A stretch of DNA of 62,035 nt. It comes from a virus. Positions 1-8,993 of the stretch are shown piece by piece. Where the stretch lies: the IMG/VR virus record IMGVR_UViG_3300046170_000133, positions 1-62,035 of that record. One strand, 5' to 3'. A model generated the notes under the pieces. It did no database searches. It was given only the letters and a program-made list of their open reading frames with translations, and was not told the DNA's origin. The position numbers were made by a program, and so were the translations under genes. How positions within the stretch are numbered: the stretch's first letter is position 1; every line of letters starts with the position of its first letter.

Positions 1-807
1 GCTACCGAGCAATTGGTCAACCGAATCAATAGACTCCGCTAACTCTTCAGATTGAAAGACCTGATCATTCAGAACTCTCGCTCTGTCATTATCAACTTTC
101 AACTTATCGAACATCGCATCTTTGAAAAATGCTCCGCCTTTATCTTTCGGCTTGAAGTTTTTCATCGCATCAATGACTCGCCCTAAAGAAGAATCTAAAT
201 TCTCCTTGGCATCATCCAACAAGAGTTTCTCGTTTTGACGATAGCTACCTTCAACTTGTGAAGCGATTTGTTTTCGCAACTTAGCTGAAGCAGTAGTACG
301 AATATCAGACTCAACTGAAGGAATGTTTCTGAAGTTAACATCAAAAACAAACTTTCGTGCTATCTCCCATTGCTCCAAATAGTCTTCCGATTTCCAAGCA
401 TTGCCCAAAGTATCTTTAGCACCTTCGACATAAGTCTCGTAGCTACCGATAAAATGATTGACCTCTCTATCCCACTCCAACTGAAACTTATTAATAGCTT
501 GTTGAACTTGTTCATAGTGAGTATTAGGTAACAGATAATAAACTGATTTATTACTGTCTCCTTCTTGCCATGGGTAAACATAAGGCTTGATCTCTCTGTT
601 CATAAACTTGTTGAACATTTTTCTCATATGAGAATTGATGTCAAAAGAATATAACTTCTTATCAACCTTGATGCTTCTATCATCAGCAGAATACATACCA
701 GTAACCTCATCGCTGATCTCACGATCAACTTTGATACCGCTAGGTATTTGCTTATGTATGTGAATTAAAGTCGCAACTTCTTGCAACACCGATTTTTTGT
801 TATCCAT
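1..807 (-). CDS. 316-aa partner protein of the MoxR/VWA operon, cut by the window start
   Basis: Only the first 269 codons are present; the complete copy is at 58771-59721. The start at 807 is chosen because GGAGGT lies 6 bases upstream, whereas an in-frame ATG four codons earlier overlaps that ribosome binding site. The protein is charged and largely helical in appearance and no catalytic motif is visible. On the circular map it lies between the AAA+ ATPase and the metallopeptidase/VWA gene. The function is unknown. DUF3150-type phage proteins often sit in this position, but that assignment is from memory of gene order only. Confidence 0.8.
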   Translation of the reverse strand, partial: MDNKKSVLQEVATLIHIHKQIPSGIKVDREISDEVTGMYSADDRSIKVDKKLYSFDINSHMRKMFNKFMNREIKPYVYPWQEGDSNKSVYYLLPNTHYEQVQQAINKFQLEWDREVNHFIGSYETYVEGAKDTLGNAWKSEDYLEQWEIARKFVFDVNFRNIPSVESDIRTTASAKLRKQIASQVEGSYRQNEKLLLDDAKENLDSSLGRVIDAMKNFKPKDKGGAFFKDAMFDKLKVDNDRARVLNDQVFQSEELAESIDSVDQLLGS

Positions 808-816
808 AGTAACCTC

Positions 817-870
817 CATAGATAATTAGTTAAAAGAACTGATTTCGATTCTTTTGAATCATCATCAGGC
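817..870 (-). promoter_or_regulatory. Leader element A with TTTT-loop hairpin (shared with element B)
   Basis: Directly upstream of the 316-aa gene. The plus-strand hairpin GATTC-TTTT-GAATC occupies 847-860, flanked by TTTC and ATCATCAG. Element B at 2042-2095 has the same flanks and loop, but its stem is GGAAC/GTTCC. Three base pairs differ and all three are compensated on the other arm. Both elements continue (minus strand) into CTTTTAACTA and then TCTATG at the ribosome binding site. A conserved RNA hairpin or protein-binding leader is inferred. Confidence 0.5.
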
Positions 871-910
871 AGACCACACAGTCCACGATCAGTTAGAACA
901 CAGAGCAGAG

Positions 911-927
911 AAAATATTACTGGTAAC
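911..927 (-). repeat. Dispersed motif copy (ACCAGT core with AT arm)
   Basis: Plus-strand reading AAAATATTACTGGTAAC, located between the stop of the ATPase gene and the start of the 316-aa gene. It matches the core and AT-rich arm of the dispersed family. The same copy appears at 59825-59841 in the terminal overlap. Confidence 0.6.
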
Positions 928-952
928 ATTTTCTCCACTCCAGTCCCTTGGA

Positions 953-2029
953 TTAGATCAATAAGTCTTGATGTCTAACCACAAAGTCAGAATAAACCTT
1001 AGTTTGTTTCAACTGAGATTTTATTCCCACCATAGTACGAACAAAGAAGATAGCAAACTCATCAGTCTGAAATTGCTCTACAAATTTTAGAGCGTTCTCA
1101 AAATGAATCGCTAACTCTGAGTCCTTCGATTCCTTAATGGTAGAAGTCAAAGCAACCGCAGTAGCGTATTGCAGACCCACACCTTCGGGAACATCCACCT
1201 TCTTGCCACCCAACACCTTTTCAAGATTTGGAACATCTTGCATCAAGGTTATGAAAGCCATGAACTCCGCAGTAAATTCTCGACCTACAAAACCATAGAT
1301 CAAGTTTTGCAGAATATCCTTGTCAGGATTTTGTGCTAGCACCTTAGACAAATTAGTGATTGTCCTAGGAGTCGCACTCGGCTCAACAATTTTGGGGTCA
1401 AAATTATTAAGGTACTGTGGCTGATACTGAATGAAAGCGATCAAGCGTTCATCAACACTATTTTCACTTGCCCACTTTAGCCAGTCGTTAGCGTTGCTCT
1501 CGAACTCGATCATCCCGACACGACCCATCCCATGTGCCACAATTTTGTTAGCACTTGATCTGTCGCTGTGACGATTTCCCGCTAGCACAATACTCCACCC
1601 TTCGGGGAAGACGTACTCGCCAAGTCTTCGTTCCTTAATCAACTGCGAAGCAATTGCTTGAAGGTCTTGACCCGCTTGAGCGAACTCATCTAAGAACAGC
1701 AGACCTTTACCTTTAGTCGGTAAATTTCCGAGCATTGCTCTCTTCTGAACTCCATCGACAATGTAAGGCAATCCGCCAAAGTCTACAGACTCAAAATGAC
1801 TCAGCCTAAAATCAACTAGACCAAATTGTTTAGCAGTCGGGGAAGCGTTATCCCAACTAACTGAAAGACCTTCCTCTTCAGCAAGGCTCTCTGCAAATTG
1901 ATAAATCGTTTCTGATTTACCAACACCCACAGACCCCAACACCAATGGTGTCTGATCTGCTAATTTCATCACGTGCATCATTCTTAAAGTCTGACTAGGC
2001 GATGACCCATTTATATTTTGTTCATCCAT
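953..2029 (-). CDS. MoxR/CobS-like AAA+ ATPase
   Basis: A 358-aa AAA+ ATPase of the MoxR/CobS type. Visible motifs are Walker A GSVGVGKS (residues 32-39), Walker B LLFLDEF, sensor 1 LAGNRH and a sensor-2-like ATPRT. Start 2029 is preferred over an in-frame ATG at 2044 because GGAG lies 7 bases before it. MoxR-type ATPases work with VWA-domain partners to remodel or activate target complexes, and such a partner is encoded at 57306-58778 in the same minus-strand operon on the circle. The target in the phage cycle is unknown. Cobaltochelatase CobS-like is an alternative name for the same architecture. Confidence 0.88.
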   Translation of the reverse strand: MDEQNINGSSPSQTLRMMHVMKLADQTPLVLGSVGVGKSETIYQFAESLAEEEGLSVSWDNASPTAKQFGLVDFRLSHFESVDFGGLPYIVDGVQKRAMLGNLPTKGKGLLFLDEFAQAGQDLQAIASQLIKERRLGEYVFPEGWSIVLAGNRHSDRSSANKIVAHGMGRVGMIEFESNANDWLKWASENSVDERLIAFIQYQPQYLNNFDPKIVEPSATPRTITNLSKVLAQNPDKDILQNLIYGFVGREFTAEFMAFITLMQDVPNLEKVLGGKKVDVPEGVGLQYATAVALTSTIKESKDSELAIHFENALKFVEQFQTDEFAIFFVRTMVGIKSQLKQTKVYSDFVVRHQDLLI

Positions 2030-2041
2030 AATTTTCTCCAT

Positions 2042-2095
2042 CATAGATTAATAGTTAAAAGACTGTTTCGGAACTTTTGTTCCATCATCAGAGCA
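2042..2095 (-). promoter_or_regulatory. Leader element B with TTTT-loop hairpin
   Basis: Sits just upstream of the AAA+ ATPase start. Hairpin GGAAC-TTTT-GTTCC at 2070-2083, with the same TTTC and ATCATCAG flanks as element A (817-870). On the minus strand the AAAAG spanning the loop could pair with the downstream CTTTT, giving a possible pseudoknot just ahead of the ribosome binding site. This would suit translational control of the operon, but nothing demonstrates it. Confidence 0.5.
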
Positions 2096-2338
2096 AGCAC
2101 ACACTTGCTGACAGTTTTGCATCCCACCATTGTGAGACTGTCCCCCTCTATTCTTTAATATTTGAGGAGCAGAACTTTATTCTTGTTCTGGGAACTTGGT
2201 GTATCGTTTACCGCCCTCGCATGCTTCCTAGCAACTGTCACTTGCTACATGGTCTCTGGGGTACGACCTAGGCTACTGTCACTTATCCCTAGGAATTTGT
2301 CAGAGTCGTATTGTGCTGTTCTATAAAACCTCCACGTT

Positions 2339-2355
2339 AAAATATAACTGGTAAG
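2339..2355 (-). repeat. Dispersed motif copy in the terminase upstream region
   Basis: Plus-strand reading AAAATATAACTGGTAAG. It has the ACTGGT core with the AT-rich arm on the left. A second copy follows at 2485-2499, adjacent to the terminase small-subunit start. Confidence 0.55.
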
Positions 2356-2484
2356 AAATTAACCAAACCAAGAAGACCGACACGCTGTCGGGGTTTGTTG
2401 ATCTGCTGTTTCTGTCCATGAGTTAACTCTACGCTAATGGGAGTAGATTGCAAGCACATTGCAGTCATTACATTAAGAAATAAA

Positions 2485-2499
2485 GACCAGTAAAATATT
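2485..2499 (+). repeat. Dispersed motif copy abutting the terminase small-subunit start
   Basis: GACCAGTAAAATATT ends four bases before the ATG at 2504. No Shine-Dalgarno sequence is visible in its place. The same arrangement, motif then ATG, occurs before the minus-strand genes starting at 50143 and 52063. Confidence 0.6.
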
Positions 2500-2503
2500 C
2501 CCT

Positions 2504-2992
2504 ATGACTGACGAGAAAAAACCAAACCTAAAAATAGTTAAAGACCGACCCGAAATTTTGACCCCGAAACAAAGACATTTTGTAGAACTCATAGTAAAGG
2601 GAAAGGTAACTTATAAAGAGGCATATGCAGAAGCTTACAATGTCACTCTAACGAAGTCAGGGAAGATACCTAAATGGGTAGAGACAGAGTCATCTAAACT
2701 GCTAGCAAACCCTAAGATAGCACTAAGCGTTCAGAGACTTATCAGTAAGCGAGAGGATGGTTCAGTAGCTTCTGGCATACGAACTAAGAACTATGTTCTT
2801 GAAAGACTAATGGCAGAGTCTAGGGATGCTGATTCAGATGCTAGCAGAGTCAGGGCATTAGAATTACTGGGTAAGACCATTGGAATATTCACAGACGTTG
2901 TGGAACAAAGAGAAGAGAGAGCAAGCGAAACGATAGCGGAAGAGATAGAAGAGAAGATCATCCGACTATTGGAAGAATCACAAAACGATTAA
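2504..2992 (+). CDS. terS: Terminase small subunit
   Basis: A 162-aa protein with a predicted N-terminal helix-turn-helix region (LTPKQRHFVELIVKG, then KEAYAEAYN) typical of small terminases, and an acidic helical C-terminus. The large subunit follows after 408 bases. The small subunit recognises the packaging site and regulates the ATPase/nuclease of the large subunit. The right-end copy (61438-61926) encodes the same protein with only synonymous changes, so this gene is under purifying selection. The start codon lacks a clear ribosome binding site. Confidence 0.85.
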   Translation: MTDEKKPNLKIVKDRPEILTPKQRHFVELIVKGKVTYKEAYAEAYNVTLTKSGKIPKWVETESSKLLANPKIALSVQRLISKREDGSVASGIRTKNYVLERLMAESRDADSDASRVRALELLGKTIGIFTDVVEQREERASETIAEEIEEKIIRLLEESQND

Positions 2993-3209
2993 TCAAATTT
3001 CTTAGCTAAAGAAAACAAAGACCACCCCTTTTGATTTTATGATCTGGATATTCTAGACGACCCCCACCCCCGCTAGAGAAACAGATTACTTGTCTACCAT
3101 ATATACATAGTGATCCACACATTTGATGTGCAGTTTTCATGTACCCCCCCCCTTCTTCTTTTTATGCTTGCATTTTGTAATCGCATATTACCTGTAACTG
3201 TAGGATAAA

Positions 3210-3231
3210 GGGGTAGGAATCCTACACCCCC
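3210..3231 (+). terminator. Possible terminator hairpin after terS
   Basis: Inverted repeat GGGGTAGGA / TCCTA..CCCC with a two-base bulge, followed by a T/A-rich stretch ending in TTTTT at 3246-3250. The U-tract is not immediate, so this is a weak call. Confidence 0.3.
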
Positions 3232-3253
3232 ATATATTATTATAATTTTTATG

Positions 3254-3283
3254 TTGACTTTCCATGTGAAGGGGTACTATTAT
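3254..3283 (+). promoter_or_regulatory. Sigma70-like promoter ahead of terL and the late genes
   Basis: A -35 box TTGACT (3254-3259) and a -10 box TATTAT (3278-3283) are separated by 18 bases. Each matches the consensus at five of six positions. It lies about 115 bases upstream of the large terminase start, at the head of the long plus-strand gene run. Confidence 0.5.
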
Positions 3284-3400
3284 GGTAGAGTATTGGAATA
3301 GATATACCTACTATGTAGTAAATACCAGATAAGTAATTACCAATTGGTTATACAAGGTATTGATTTTAAAGGAGTATCTACATTTCAGTATGTACCTACT

Positions 3401-4897
3401 ATGAATCCCAACATACTTAATCAAATCAAGAATCTAGATTCAGTTGAAAAGGCTGAGATGCTTGATCTGTTAGAAGAGTGGGAGTCTGCCAAAAGGCGTG
3501 AGGGTTCCCAGAATGATTTCTTAACCTTTGTGCAAGAGATGTGGACTGCTTTCATTCATGGTAAACACCACGAGATAATGGCTAAAGCTTTCGAGAAGGT
3601 CGTTAGAGGCGATCTAAAGCGTTTAATTATTAACATGCCTCCTAGACACACTAAGAGTGAGTTCGCTTCTTATCTGTTGCCTGCGTGGTTTTTAGGACAA
3701 TACCCTGAGAAGAAGATCATTCAGACTGCCCATACTGCGGAACTAGCTGTCGGCTTTGGTCGTAAAGTTAGAAACCTTGTCAACAATAATGATTTCAAGG
3801 ATGTCTTTCCTAATGTTAGTCTGCAAGCAGATAGTAAAGCTGCGGGTCGTTGGAATACCAACAAGGGCGGTGAATACTTTGCGATAGGTGTTGGCGGTGC
3901 GGTGACTGGTAAAGGTGCGGACTTATTAATTATTGATGATCCGCATTCAGAACAAGAAGGTGCATCTGCAGATGTGAATGTCTTTAATAAGACTTATGAG
4001 TGGTATACCTCTGGACCAAGACAGCGTTTACAACCGAATGGTGCGATTGTGGTAGTAATGACTAGATGGCATCAGCGTGATCTGACGGGTCAGGTAGTAG
4101 ATGCTAGCATTAAACGAGGTGGTGCAGATCAATGGGAAGTTATAGAACTGCCTGCGATCCTACCATCAGGCGAAGCTTTGTGGTCAGAGTTCTGGAAGCT
4201 AGAAGAATTAGAAGCGTTGCGTGCTGAACTGCCGAATAGTAAATGGCAATCTCAGTATCAACAAGACCCCACCTCAGAAGAAGGTGCGTTGGTCAAACGA
4301 GAATGGTGGCAGACTTGGGATCAAAGAGACCCACCAGATTGCGAGTTTGTCATCCAGTCTTGGGATACAGCCTTTATGAAGAATCAACGAGCAGACTATT
4401 CTGCTTGCACTACATGGGGAGTATTCTACAAAGAAGACGATGAAGGGATGCTAGCACCAAACATAATATTACTAGATGCTTATAAATCTAGACTAGAGTT
4501 TCCTGAGTTAAAAATAAAAGCTGCCGAAAAACATGCACAGTATAAACCTGATGCTTTGATTGTTGAGGCAAAAGCTGCGGGTATGCCTTTGATCTTTGAA
4601 CTAAGACAGACTGGGATACCGGTACAAGAATACACACCTAGTCGTGGTAATGATAAAATATCTAGAGTGAATGCAGTATCAGACCTATTTGCTTCAGGTG
4701 TCGTGTGGTGTCCTGAAACTAGATGGGCGGAAGAAGTAGTGGAAGAGTTTGCTGGCTTTCCTAATGTCGAACACGATGACTTAGTTGATAGTAGTACGCA
4801 AGCATTATTAAGATTTAGACAAGGCGGATTCATACCTTTACCAAGCGATGAAGAGGATGAGCCTTTAGAACATAACAAAGTCGCTGATTATTATTGA
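3401..4897 (+). CDS. terL: Terminase large subunit (packaging ATPase and nuclease)
   Basis: A 498-aa packaging motor. The ATPase half shows a Walker-A-like MPPRHTKSE and Walker B LLIIDDPHSE. The RNase-H-like nuclease half shows SWDTAF, IVEAKAAG and HDDLVDSSTQAL, which supply the acidic metal ligands. The ATG at 3401 is the first ATG in frame; a TTG at 3344 would add 19 residues. The AAAGGAG at 3368 serves neither well, so the start is uncertain. It docks on the portal encoded next and pumps DNA into the prohead. Confidence 0.93.
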   Translation: MNPNILNQIKNLDSVEKAEMLDLLEEWESAKRREGSQNDFLTFVQEMWTAFIHGKHHEIMAKAFEKVVRGDLKRLIINMPPRHTKSEFASYLLPAWFLGQYPEKKIIQTAHTAELAVGFGRKVRNLVNNNDFKDVFPNVSLQADSKAAGRWNTNKGGEYFAIGVGGAVTGKGADLLIIDDPHSEQEGASADVNVFNKTYEWYTSGPRQRLQPNGAIVVVMTRWHQRDLTGQVVDASIKRGGADQWEVIELPAILPSGEALWSEFWKLEELEALRAELPNSKWQSQYQQDPTSEEGALVKREWWQTWDQRDPPDCEFVIQSWDTAFMKNQRADYSACTTWGVFYKEDDEGMLAPNIILLDAYKSRLEFPELKIKAAEKHAQYKPDALIVEAKAAGMPLIFELRQTGIPVQEYTPSRGNDKISRVNAVSDLFASGVVWCPETRWAEEVVEEFAGFPNVEHDDLVDSSTQALLRFRQGGFIPLPSDEEDEPLEHNKVADYY

Positions 4898-4905
4898 GGT
4901 AAGTT

Positions 4906-7392
4906 TTGGCTATAGAAAAAAATCCTATGCAACCATCTACGCCTGTAGAAGGAACAATAGAACAAGGTGCTGAAGAAATTACTGTGGCGATAGAAAACCC
5001 AGACTCAGTTGCAATTGAAACTGATGATGGTGGCATGATTATAGACTTCGATCCCGATAGTAGTCCTATGGGTATGGAAGATTTTAATTCCAACCTTGCC
5101 GAGTTTATGTCCGATACCGACCTAAATGAAATGGGTCAGGACTTAGTCTCGCAGTTTGAAGCCGATAAAGATTCTCGTAGTGAGTGGGAAGAAAGCTACG
5201 TCAAAGGTTTAGATCAGTTAGGTTTAAAGATAGAAGAGAGAACTACCCCTTGGGCAGGAGCTTGTGGAGTCTTTCATCCAATGTTAAGTGAAGCTGTTGT
5301 CCGTTTCCAATCTCAGTCAATAGCAGAAATGTTTCCCGCCCAAGGACCAGTTCGCACTAAGTTAGTTGGTAAGATTACTACAGACAAAACTAAGCAAGCT
5401 CAAAGAGTTCAAGACTATCTTAATTATTTATTAACACATCAAATGTCTGAGTACCGAACTGAGACCGAGAAGATGTTATTCTCTTTACCCTTGGCAGGCT
5501 CTGCCTTTCGAAAAGTTTACTTTGATCCAAGCCTTGATAGACCAAGTTCTATTTTTGTTCCAGCCGAAGATGTAGTAGTTAACTATGGTGCAAGCGATTT
5601 AGAAACTTGTGATCGTGCTACTCATGTCATGCGTAAATCTTCAAACGATGTACGCAAGATGCAAGTCGCTGGCTTTTATCGTGATGTAGATATACCTGAG
5701 TCTAATGAAGGACAGTCAGATATTCGTAAGAAGTATGACGAAATGACAGGCGAATCAAAGACTTACAACTACGATGACCGACATACTATTCTAGAAATGC
5801 AAGTCAACCTTGATCTAGATGGTTACGAAGATATGATCGATGGGAATAAAAGCGGTATAGCTTTACCCTTATGTAGTCTCAATAGATTATCCAAGTGGCA
5901 TAGTCTTAAGTATTCGTAGAAACTATTACGAAGACGATCCTAAAAAATTAAGACGTATGCACTTTGTTCACTATCAGTATCTACCCGGATTAGGCTTCTA
6001 TGGCTTTGGTTTGATACACATGGTAGGTGGTTTAGCTAAATCTGCTACTTCAATACTCAGACAATTAGTTGATGCGGGTACACTATCTAATTTGCCGGGT
6101 GGTTTAAAATCTAGAGGTTTAAGAATTAAAGGGGATGACACACCAATTATGCCCGGAGAATTTAGAGATGTTGATGTGCCGGGTGGTGCGATCAGAGATA
6201 ACATTAGCTTCTTACCTTACAAAGAACCATCAGGAACTTTGTATCAACTCTTACAAAACATAGTAGAAGAAGGTAGACGTTTTGCTAGCATGAATGATAT
6301 GAAAGTATCTGACATGAACAATCAAGCACCAGTTGGTACTACGCTTGCTTTACTAGAAAGAAACATGAAAGTTATGTCAGCCGTGCAAGCAAGGCTACAT
6401 GCTTCGATGCGAAAAGAATTTGAAATATTAGTTGGCATAGTTAAAGACTTTACTGAACCAACTTATCCATACGAGATGGATGAAGAAGAATTTATTAAAG
6501 CTTCAGACTTTGATGATCGGGTAGATGTTCTACCAGTTTCTGATCCTAATGCTTCGACCATGGCACAAAGAATAATGCAATATCAGGCAGCCATGCAATT
6601 GGCAGCAACTTCTCCTGAAATTTATAATATGCCCGAGTTGCATAGGCAAATGTTAGAAACATTAGGTATCAGAAACGTAGATGATATTATTCCAAACAAC
6701 GATGACATCAAACCTGTTGATCCAATAACTGCAGTTCAGAATTTAATTAATGGTGTACCAGTTAAAGCTTTTATTACTCAAGACCATGAAGCACATATTG
6801 AAACAATAGCAGCAGCTCAACAAAATCCTGACGTAATACAAAAAATAGAAGCAAGTCCTACAGCTCAAAGCATCTTGGCTAATGCAAGTGCTTATGTAAA
6901 TCAACATCTAACTATGATGTTTAGAAAACAAGTTGAAGAAGAAATGGGTATACCTTTACCAGCAGAAGGCGAACCGCTACCAGCAGATGTTGAGAAACGT
7001 ATTTCTGATCTTGTAGCTGAAGCAGCCAAAGCGAGTTGCGATTACTTCTCAATCAAGAGCAGAACAAGACAGAATTGCAGCACAACAACAAGACCCACTT
7101 ATACAAATGCGTGAAAGAGAAGTGGCAATTAAAGAAGCTGACGTACAAAGAAAAATTGCTGGCGATGCTGCACGCATACAGCTAGATGCAGAGAAAGCTA
7201 AAAACCGAGATGAGATTGAAAGAGAAAGGATAGAATCTCAAGAGCAAATTGCAGGTGCTAGCATAGGGCAGAAAAGTTGCTAGTGATATGCTAGAAGCAG
7301 AGGAGAAAGCTGATAGCAAATCAGTAGAAAGATACAAGCAAGGTATTGACATTGCAAAAGATATAGCACAGAATCTAGATAGAGATGAGTGA
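4906..7392 (+). CDS. Portal protein, reading frame broken by three single-base insertions
   Basis: The head-to-tail portal. The start is a TTG with GAGGT five bases upstream. The frame is lost three times: an extra C in CCC at 5866-5868, an extra base near 7031-7035, and an extra A or G at 7265-7275. Removing one base at each point gives a single 827-aa protein with no stop, running through GLGFYGFGLIHMVGG and ending in a long charged helical tail. All three breaks are insertions, as in other genes here, so sequencing error is more likely than a true pseudogene. The end overlaps the next start at 7385. Confidence 0.85.
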
Positions 7393-7585
7393 TGAGTTCC
7401 AAGAATTAGCACTTTCAGATTTTCTGAAAACTAGAATCAAGGATTTAATTACTGATCACAAGGATCACCTAGCCAATGGTACGATCAAAGATCACGAAGA
7501 ATACAAAAGGCTATGTGGAATTATCGAGGGTTTAAACCTCGCAGAAAGAGAGATGGCTGACTGGATAGAAAGACACTCTCGCTAA
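7385..7585 (+). CDS. Small conserved virion-region protein, function unknown
   Basis: A 66-aa acidic helical protein starting inside the last codons of the portal gene (ATG within GATGAGTGA), which suggests translational coupling. It has no recognisable motif. Small ORFs at this position between portal and chaperonin or scaffold genes are common in related phages. Confidence 0.6.
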   Translation: MSDEFQELALSDFLKTRIKDLITDHKDHLANGTIKDHEEYKRLCGIIEGLNLAEREMADWIERHSR

Positions 7586-7617
7586 AGGAACTCGACTCCT
7601 AAAGTCGTGCAAACATT

Positions 7618-7989
7618 ATGACAGAAGCGGTAAAGACACCAGAACCTGACGTAGCTAGAAAACAACTGCCTGATCCAAAGGGTTGGAAAATTTTAGTTGC
7701 TATGCCACAAGCTGATGAAAAGACAGAAGGTGGTATTATTAAATCAACCCAAACAATAAAGAATGAAGAAGTAGGTAACATCTGCGGATATGTTCTTGAG
7801 TTAGGACCTGAAGCATATAACGATAAGAAAAGATTTGCTTCTGGACCATGGTGCAAAAAAGGTGACTGGGTTATTTTCCGTGCTTATTCTGGCACTCGCA
7901 TGGTTATGTATGGACAAGAGTTTCGTTTAATAAACGATGATACTGTGGAAGCAGTTGTCGAAGACCCAGCAGGAGTAGTAAGAGCATGA
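7618..7989 (+). CDS. GroES-like co-chaperonin
   Basis: A 123-aa protein with the core of a GroES/gp31-type co-chaperonin: a GWKILVAMP strand near residue 22, an acidic mobile-loop-like stretch (KTEGGIIKSTQ), VLELGPEAY, then CKKGDWVIFRAYSG and EFRLINDDTVEAVV at the C-terminus. Phage versions replace host GroES on GroEL to fold the capsid protein. Its place between portal and scaffold genes fits that role. It is longer than bacterial GroES (about 95 aa), as phage forms usually are. The stop overlaps the scaffold start by four bases. Confidence 0.8.
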   Translation: MTEAVKTPEPDVARKQLPDPKGWKILVAMPQADEKTEGGIIKSTQTIKNEEVGNICGYVLELGPEAYNDKKRFASGPWCKKGDWVIFRAYSGTRMVMYGQEFRLINDDTVEAVVEDPAGVVRA

Positions 7990-8993
7990 GTGAAACAGAA
8001 ATAATAAACGAAGAGCCTAACATTCCAGAACCAAGAATGTCTGACGAAGATAAATTTTTTGGTCAAACTACTGAAATTCAAACTGAAGTTGATGAAGGAC
8101 TATCAGTTGAAATAGTAGACGATACTCCAGAAGAAGATCGTAGACCACCAAAAGTAGAAACTCCAGAAGTAGAAGTTACTGATGATACAGTTGATCAAGA
8201 GATTACTGATTACAGCAAAAGAGCTGGAGACAGAATTAATAAACTCAAGTATGAGTTTCACGAAGAGCGTAGAGCTAAAGAAGCAGCAGTCAGAGAATCA
8301 TCTGAAGCTGTGCAAAGACTTCAAAGCTTACTCTCAGAGAATAAAAAACTTCAAGCCATGGTTGATCAAGGCGGAGAAGTTTTAAATAAGCAAGCAGCAA
8401 ACAATGCAGTATGGGCAAAACAAAACGCTCAGACTATGTACAAAGCTGCTTATGAAGCAGGCGATGCAGAAAAAATGGCAGAAGCACAAGAGCAACTATC
8501 AAAGGCTGTGCTAGCTGAACAAACTGCAAGCAGGATGGCAGAGAATGTACAAGAGGAAATAATTAAAAATATTCCTGAAGAAGAAGTGCAACAGCCAACT
8601 GATCCAGCCTTGCAAGCATGGTCAAGTAAAAACCCTTGGTTTATGGGAACTGATCCTACGCATAGAGAGATGACTAGCTATGCAATGTATTTAGATCAGA
8701 CTTTAAAACAACAAGGTGTAGACCCAAGCACACAAGCAGAGACTTATTACGCAAAGATAGATGAAGAAATGCGTGGTAAATATCCAAACTTTTTCGGAGT
8801 TACTCCACCTATAGAAATACAGGAAGAGACTCCAAAGCGACAACCTCAAACAGTTGTAGCACCCACATCGAGGGATAGTGGTACAAAAAAACCCTCGCAA
8901 GTACGTCTGACCCAGACTCAAGTTAAGATAGCTCGACAACTTGGTATTAGTCCGGAGCAGTATGCAAATCAATTATTAAAGGAGCAAACATGA
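7986..8993 (+). CDS. Scaffolding protein
   Basis: A 335-aa highly acidic protein. It has a disordered N-terminus rich in Glu, Pro and Thr, a long coiled coil (about residues 75-190), and a basic C-terminal end (KPSQVRLTQTQVKIARQLG) of the sort that contacts the capsid protein. This architecture, and the position just before the head genes, match phage scaffolds. It overlaps both neighbours by four bases. Confidence 0.78.
   Translation: MSETEIINEEPNIPEPRMSDEDKFFGQTTEIQTEVDEGLSVEIVDDTPEEDRRPPKVETPEVEVTDDTVDQEITDYSKRAGDRINKLKYEFHEERRAKEAAVRESSEAVQRLQSLLSENKKLQAMVDQGGEVLNKQAANNAVWAKQNAQTMYKAAYEAGDAEKMAEAQEQLSKAVLAEQTASRMAENVQEEIIKNIPEEEVQQPTDPALQAWSSKNPWFMGTDPTHREMTSYAMYLDQTLKQQGVDPSTQAETYYAKIDEEMRGKYPNFFGVTPPIEIQEETPKRQPQTVVAPTSRDSGTKKPSQVRLTQTQVKIARQLGISPEQYANQLLKEQT

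Larger units (their letters stand above)
2030..2503. other. Structured divergent intergenic region before terminase; candidate packaging site and promoters
   Basis: This 474-base gap separates the minus-strand ATPase from the plus-strand terminase genes. It holds several perfect inverted repeats: 2070-2083 (part of leader element B), 2092-2109 (AGCAAG/CTTGCT), 2110-2142 (GACAGT/ACTGTC), 2170-2190 (CAGAAC/GTTCTG) and 2377-2391 (CCGACA/TGTCGG). There are also two CCTAGG palindromes near 2266-2294 and two copies of the dispersed motif. No convincing gene was found. Its position beside the terminase small subunit makes it the best place for a pac or cos site; this is inference. Confidence 0.5.
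1..3121. repeat. Terminal overlap, left copy (contig closes on itself)
   Basis: This segment recurs at 58915-62035 in the same orientation. The first 1000 bases are identical apart from the last few. Divergence then rises in the AAA+ ATPase gene and the intergenic stretch behind it, drops in the terminase small-subunit gene, and rises again at the extreme end. The repeat means the unique sequence is about 58.9 kb and the map is circular or circularly permuted. Because the copies are not identical it is better read as an assembly overlap between two strains than as a true direct terminal repeat. Confidence 0.9.
2993..3400. other. Gap between terminase subunits with hairpin and promoter
   Basis: No gene is supported here. 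The gap contains long C tracts (3061-3071 and 3146-3154), a GC-rich hairpin at 3210-3231 (GGGG-TAGGA/TCCTA-CCCC) followed by an AT-rich tract, a sigma70-like promoter at 3254-3283, and the short direct repeat TACCTACTATG at 3306-3316 and 3393-3403. A transcription stop and restart between the two terminase genes is plausible. Confidence 0.45.

Noticed and set aside
2077-2271. 64-aa ORF in the terminase upstream region (and its longer copy at 60920-61204)
   Set aside because: It overlies hairpins and leader element B, has no ribosome binding site, and differs in frame and length between the two copies.
1-3121. True direct terminal repeat (T7-like ends)
   Set aside because: The copies differ by many substitutions and indels, which physical terminal repeats of one molecule would not.
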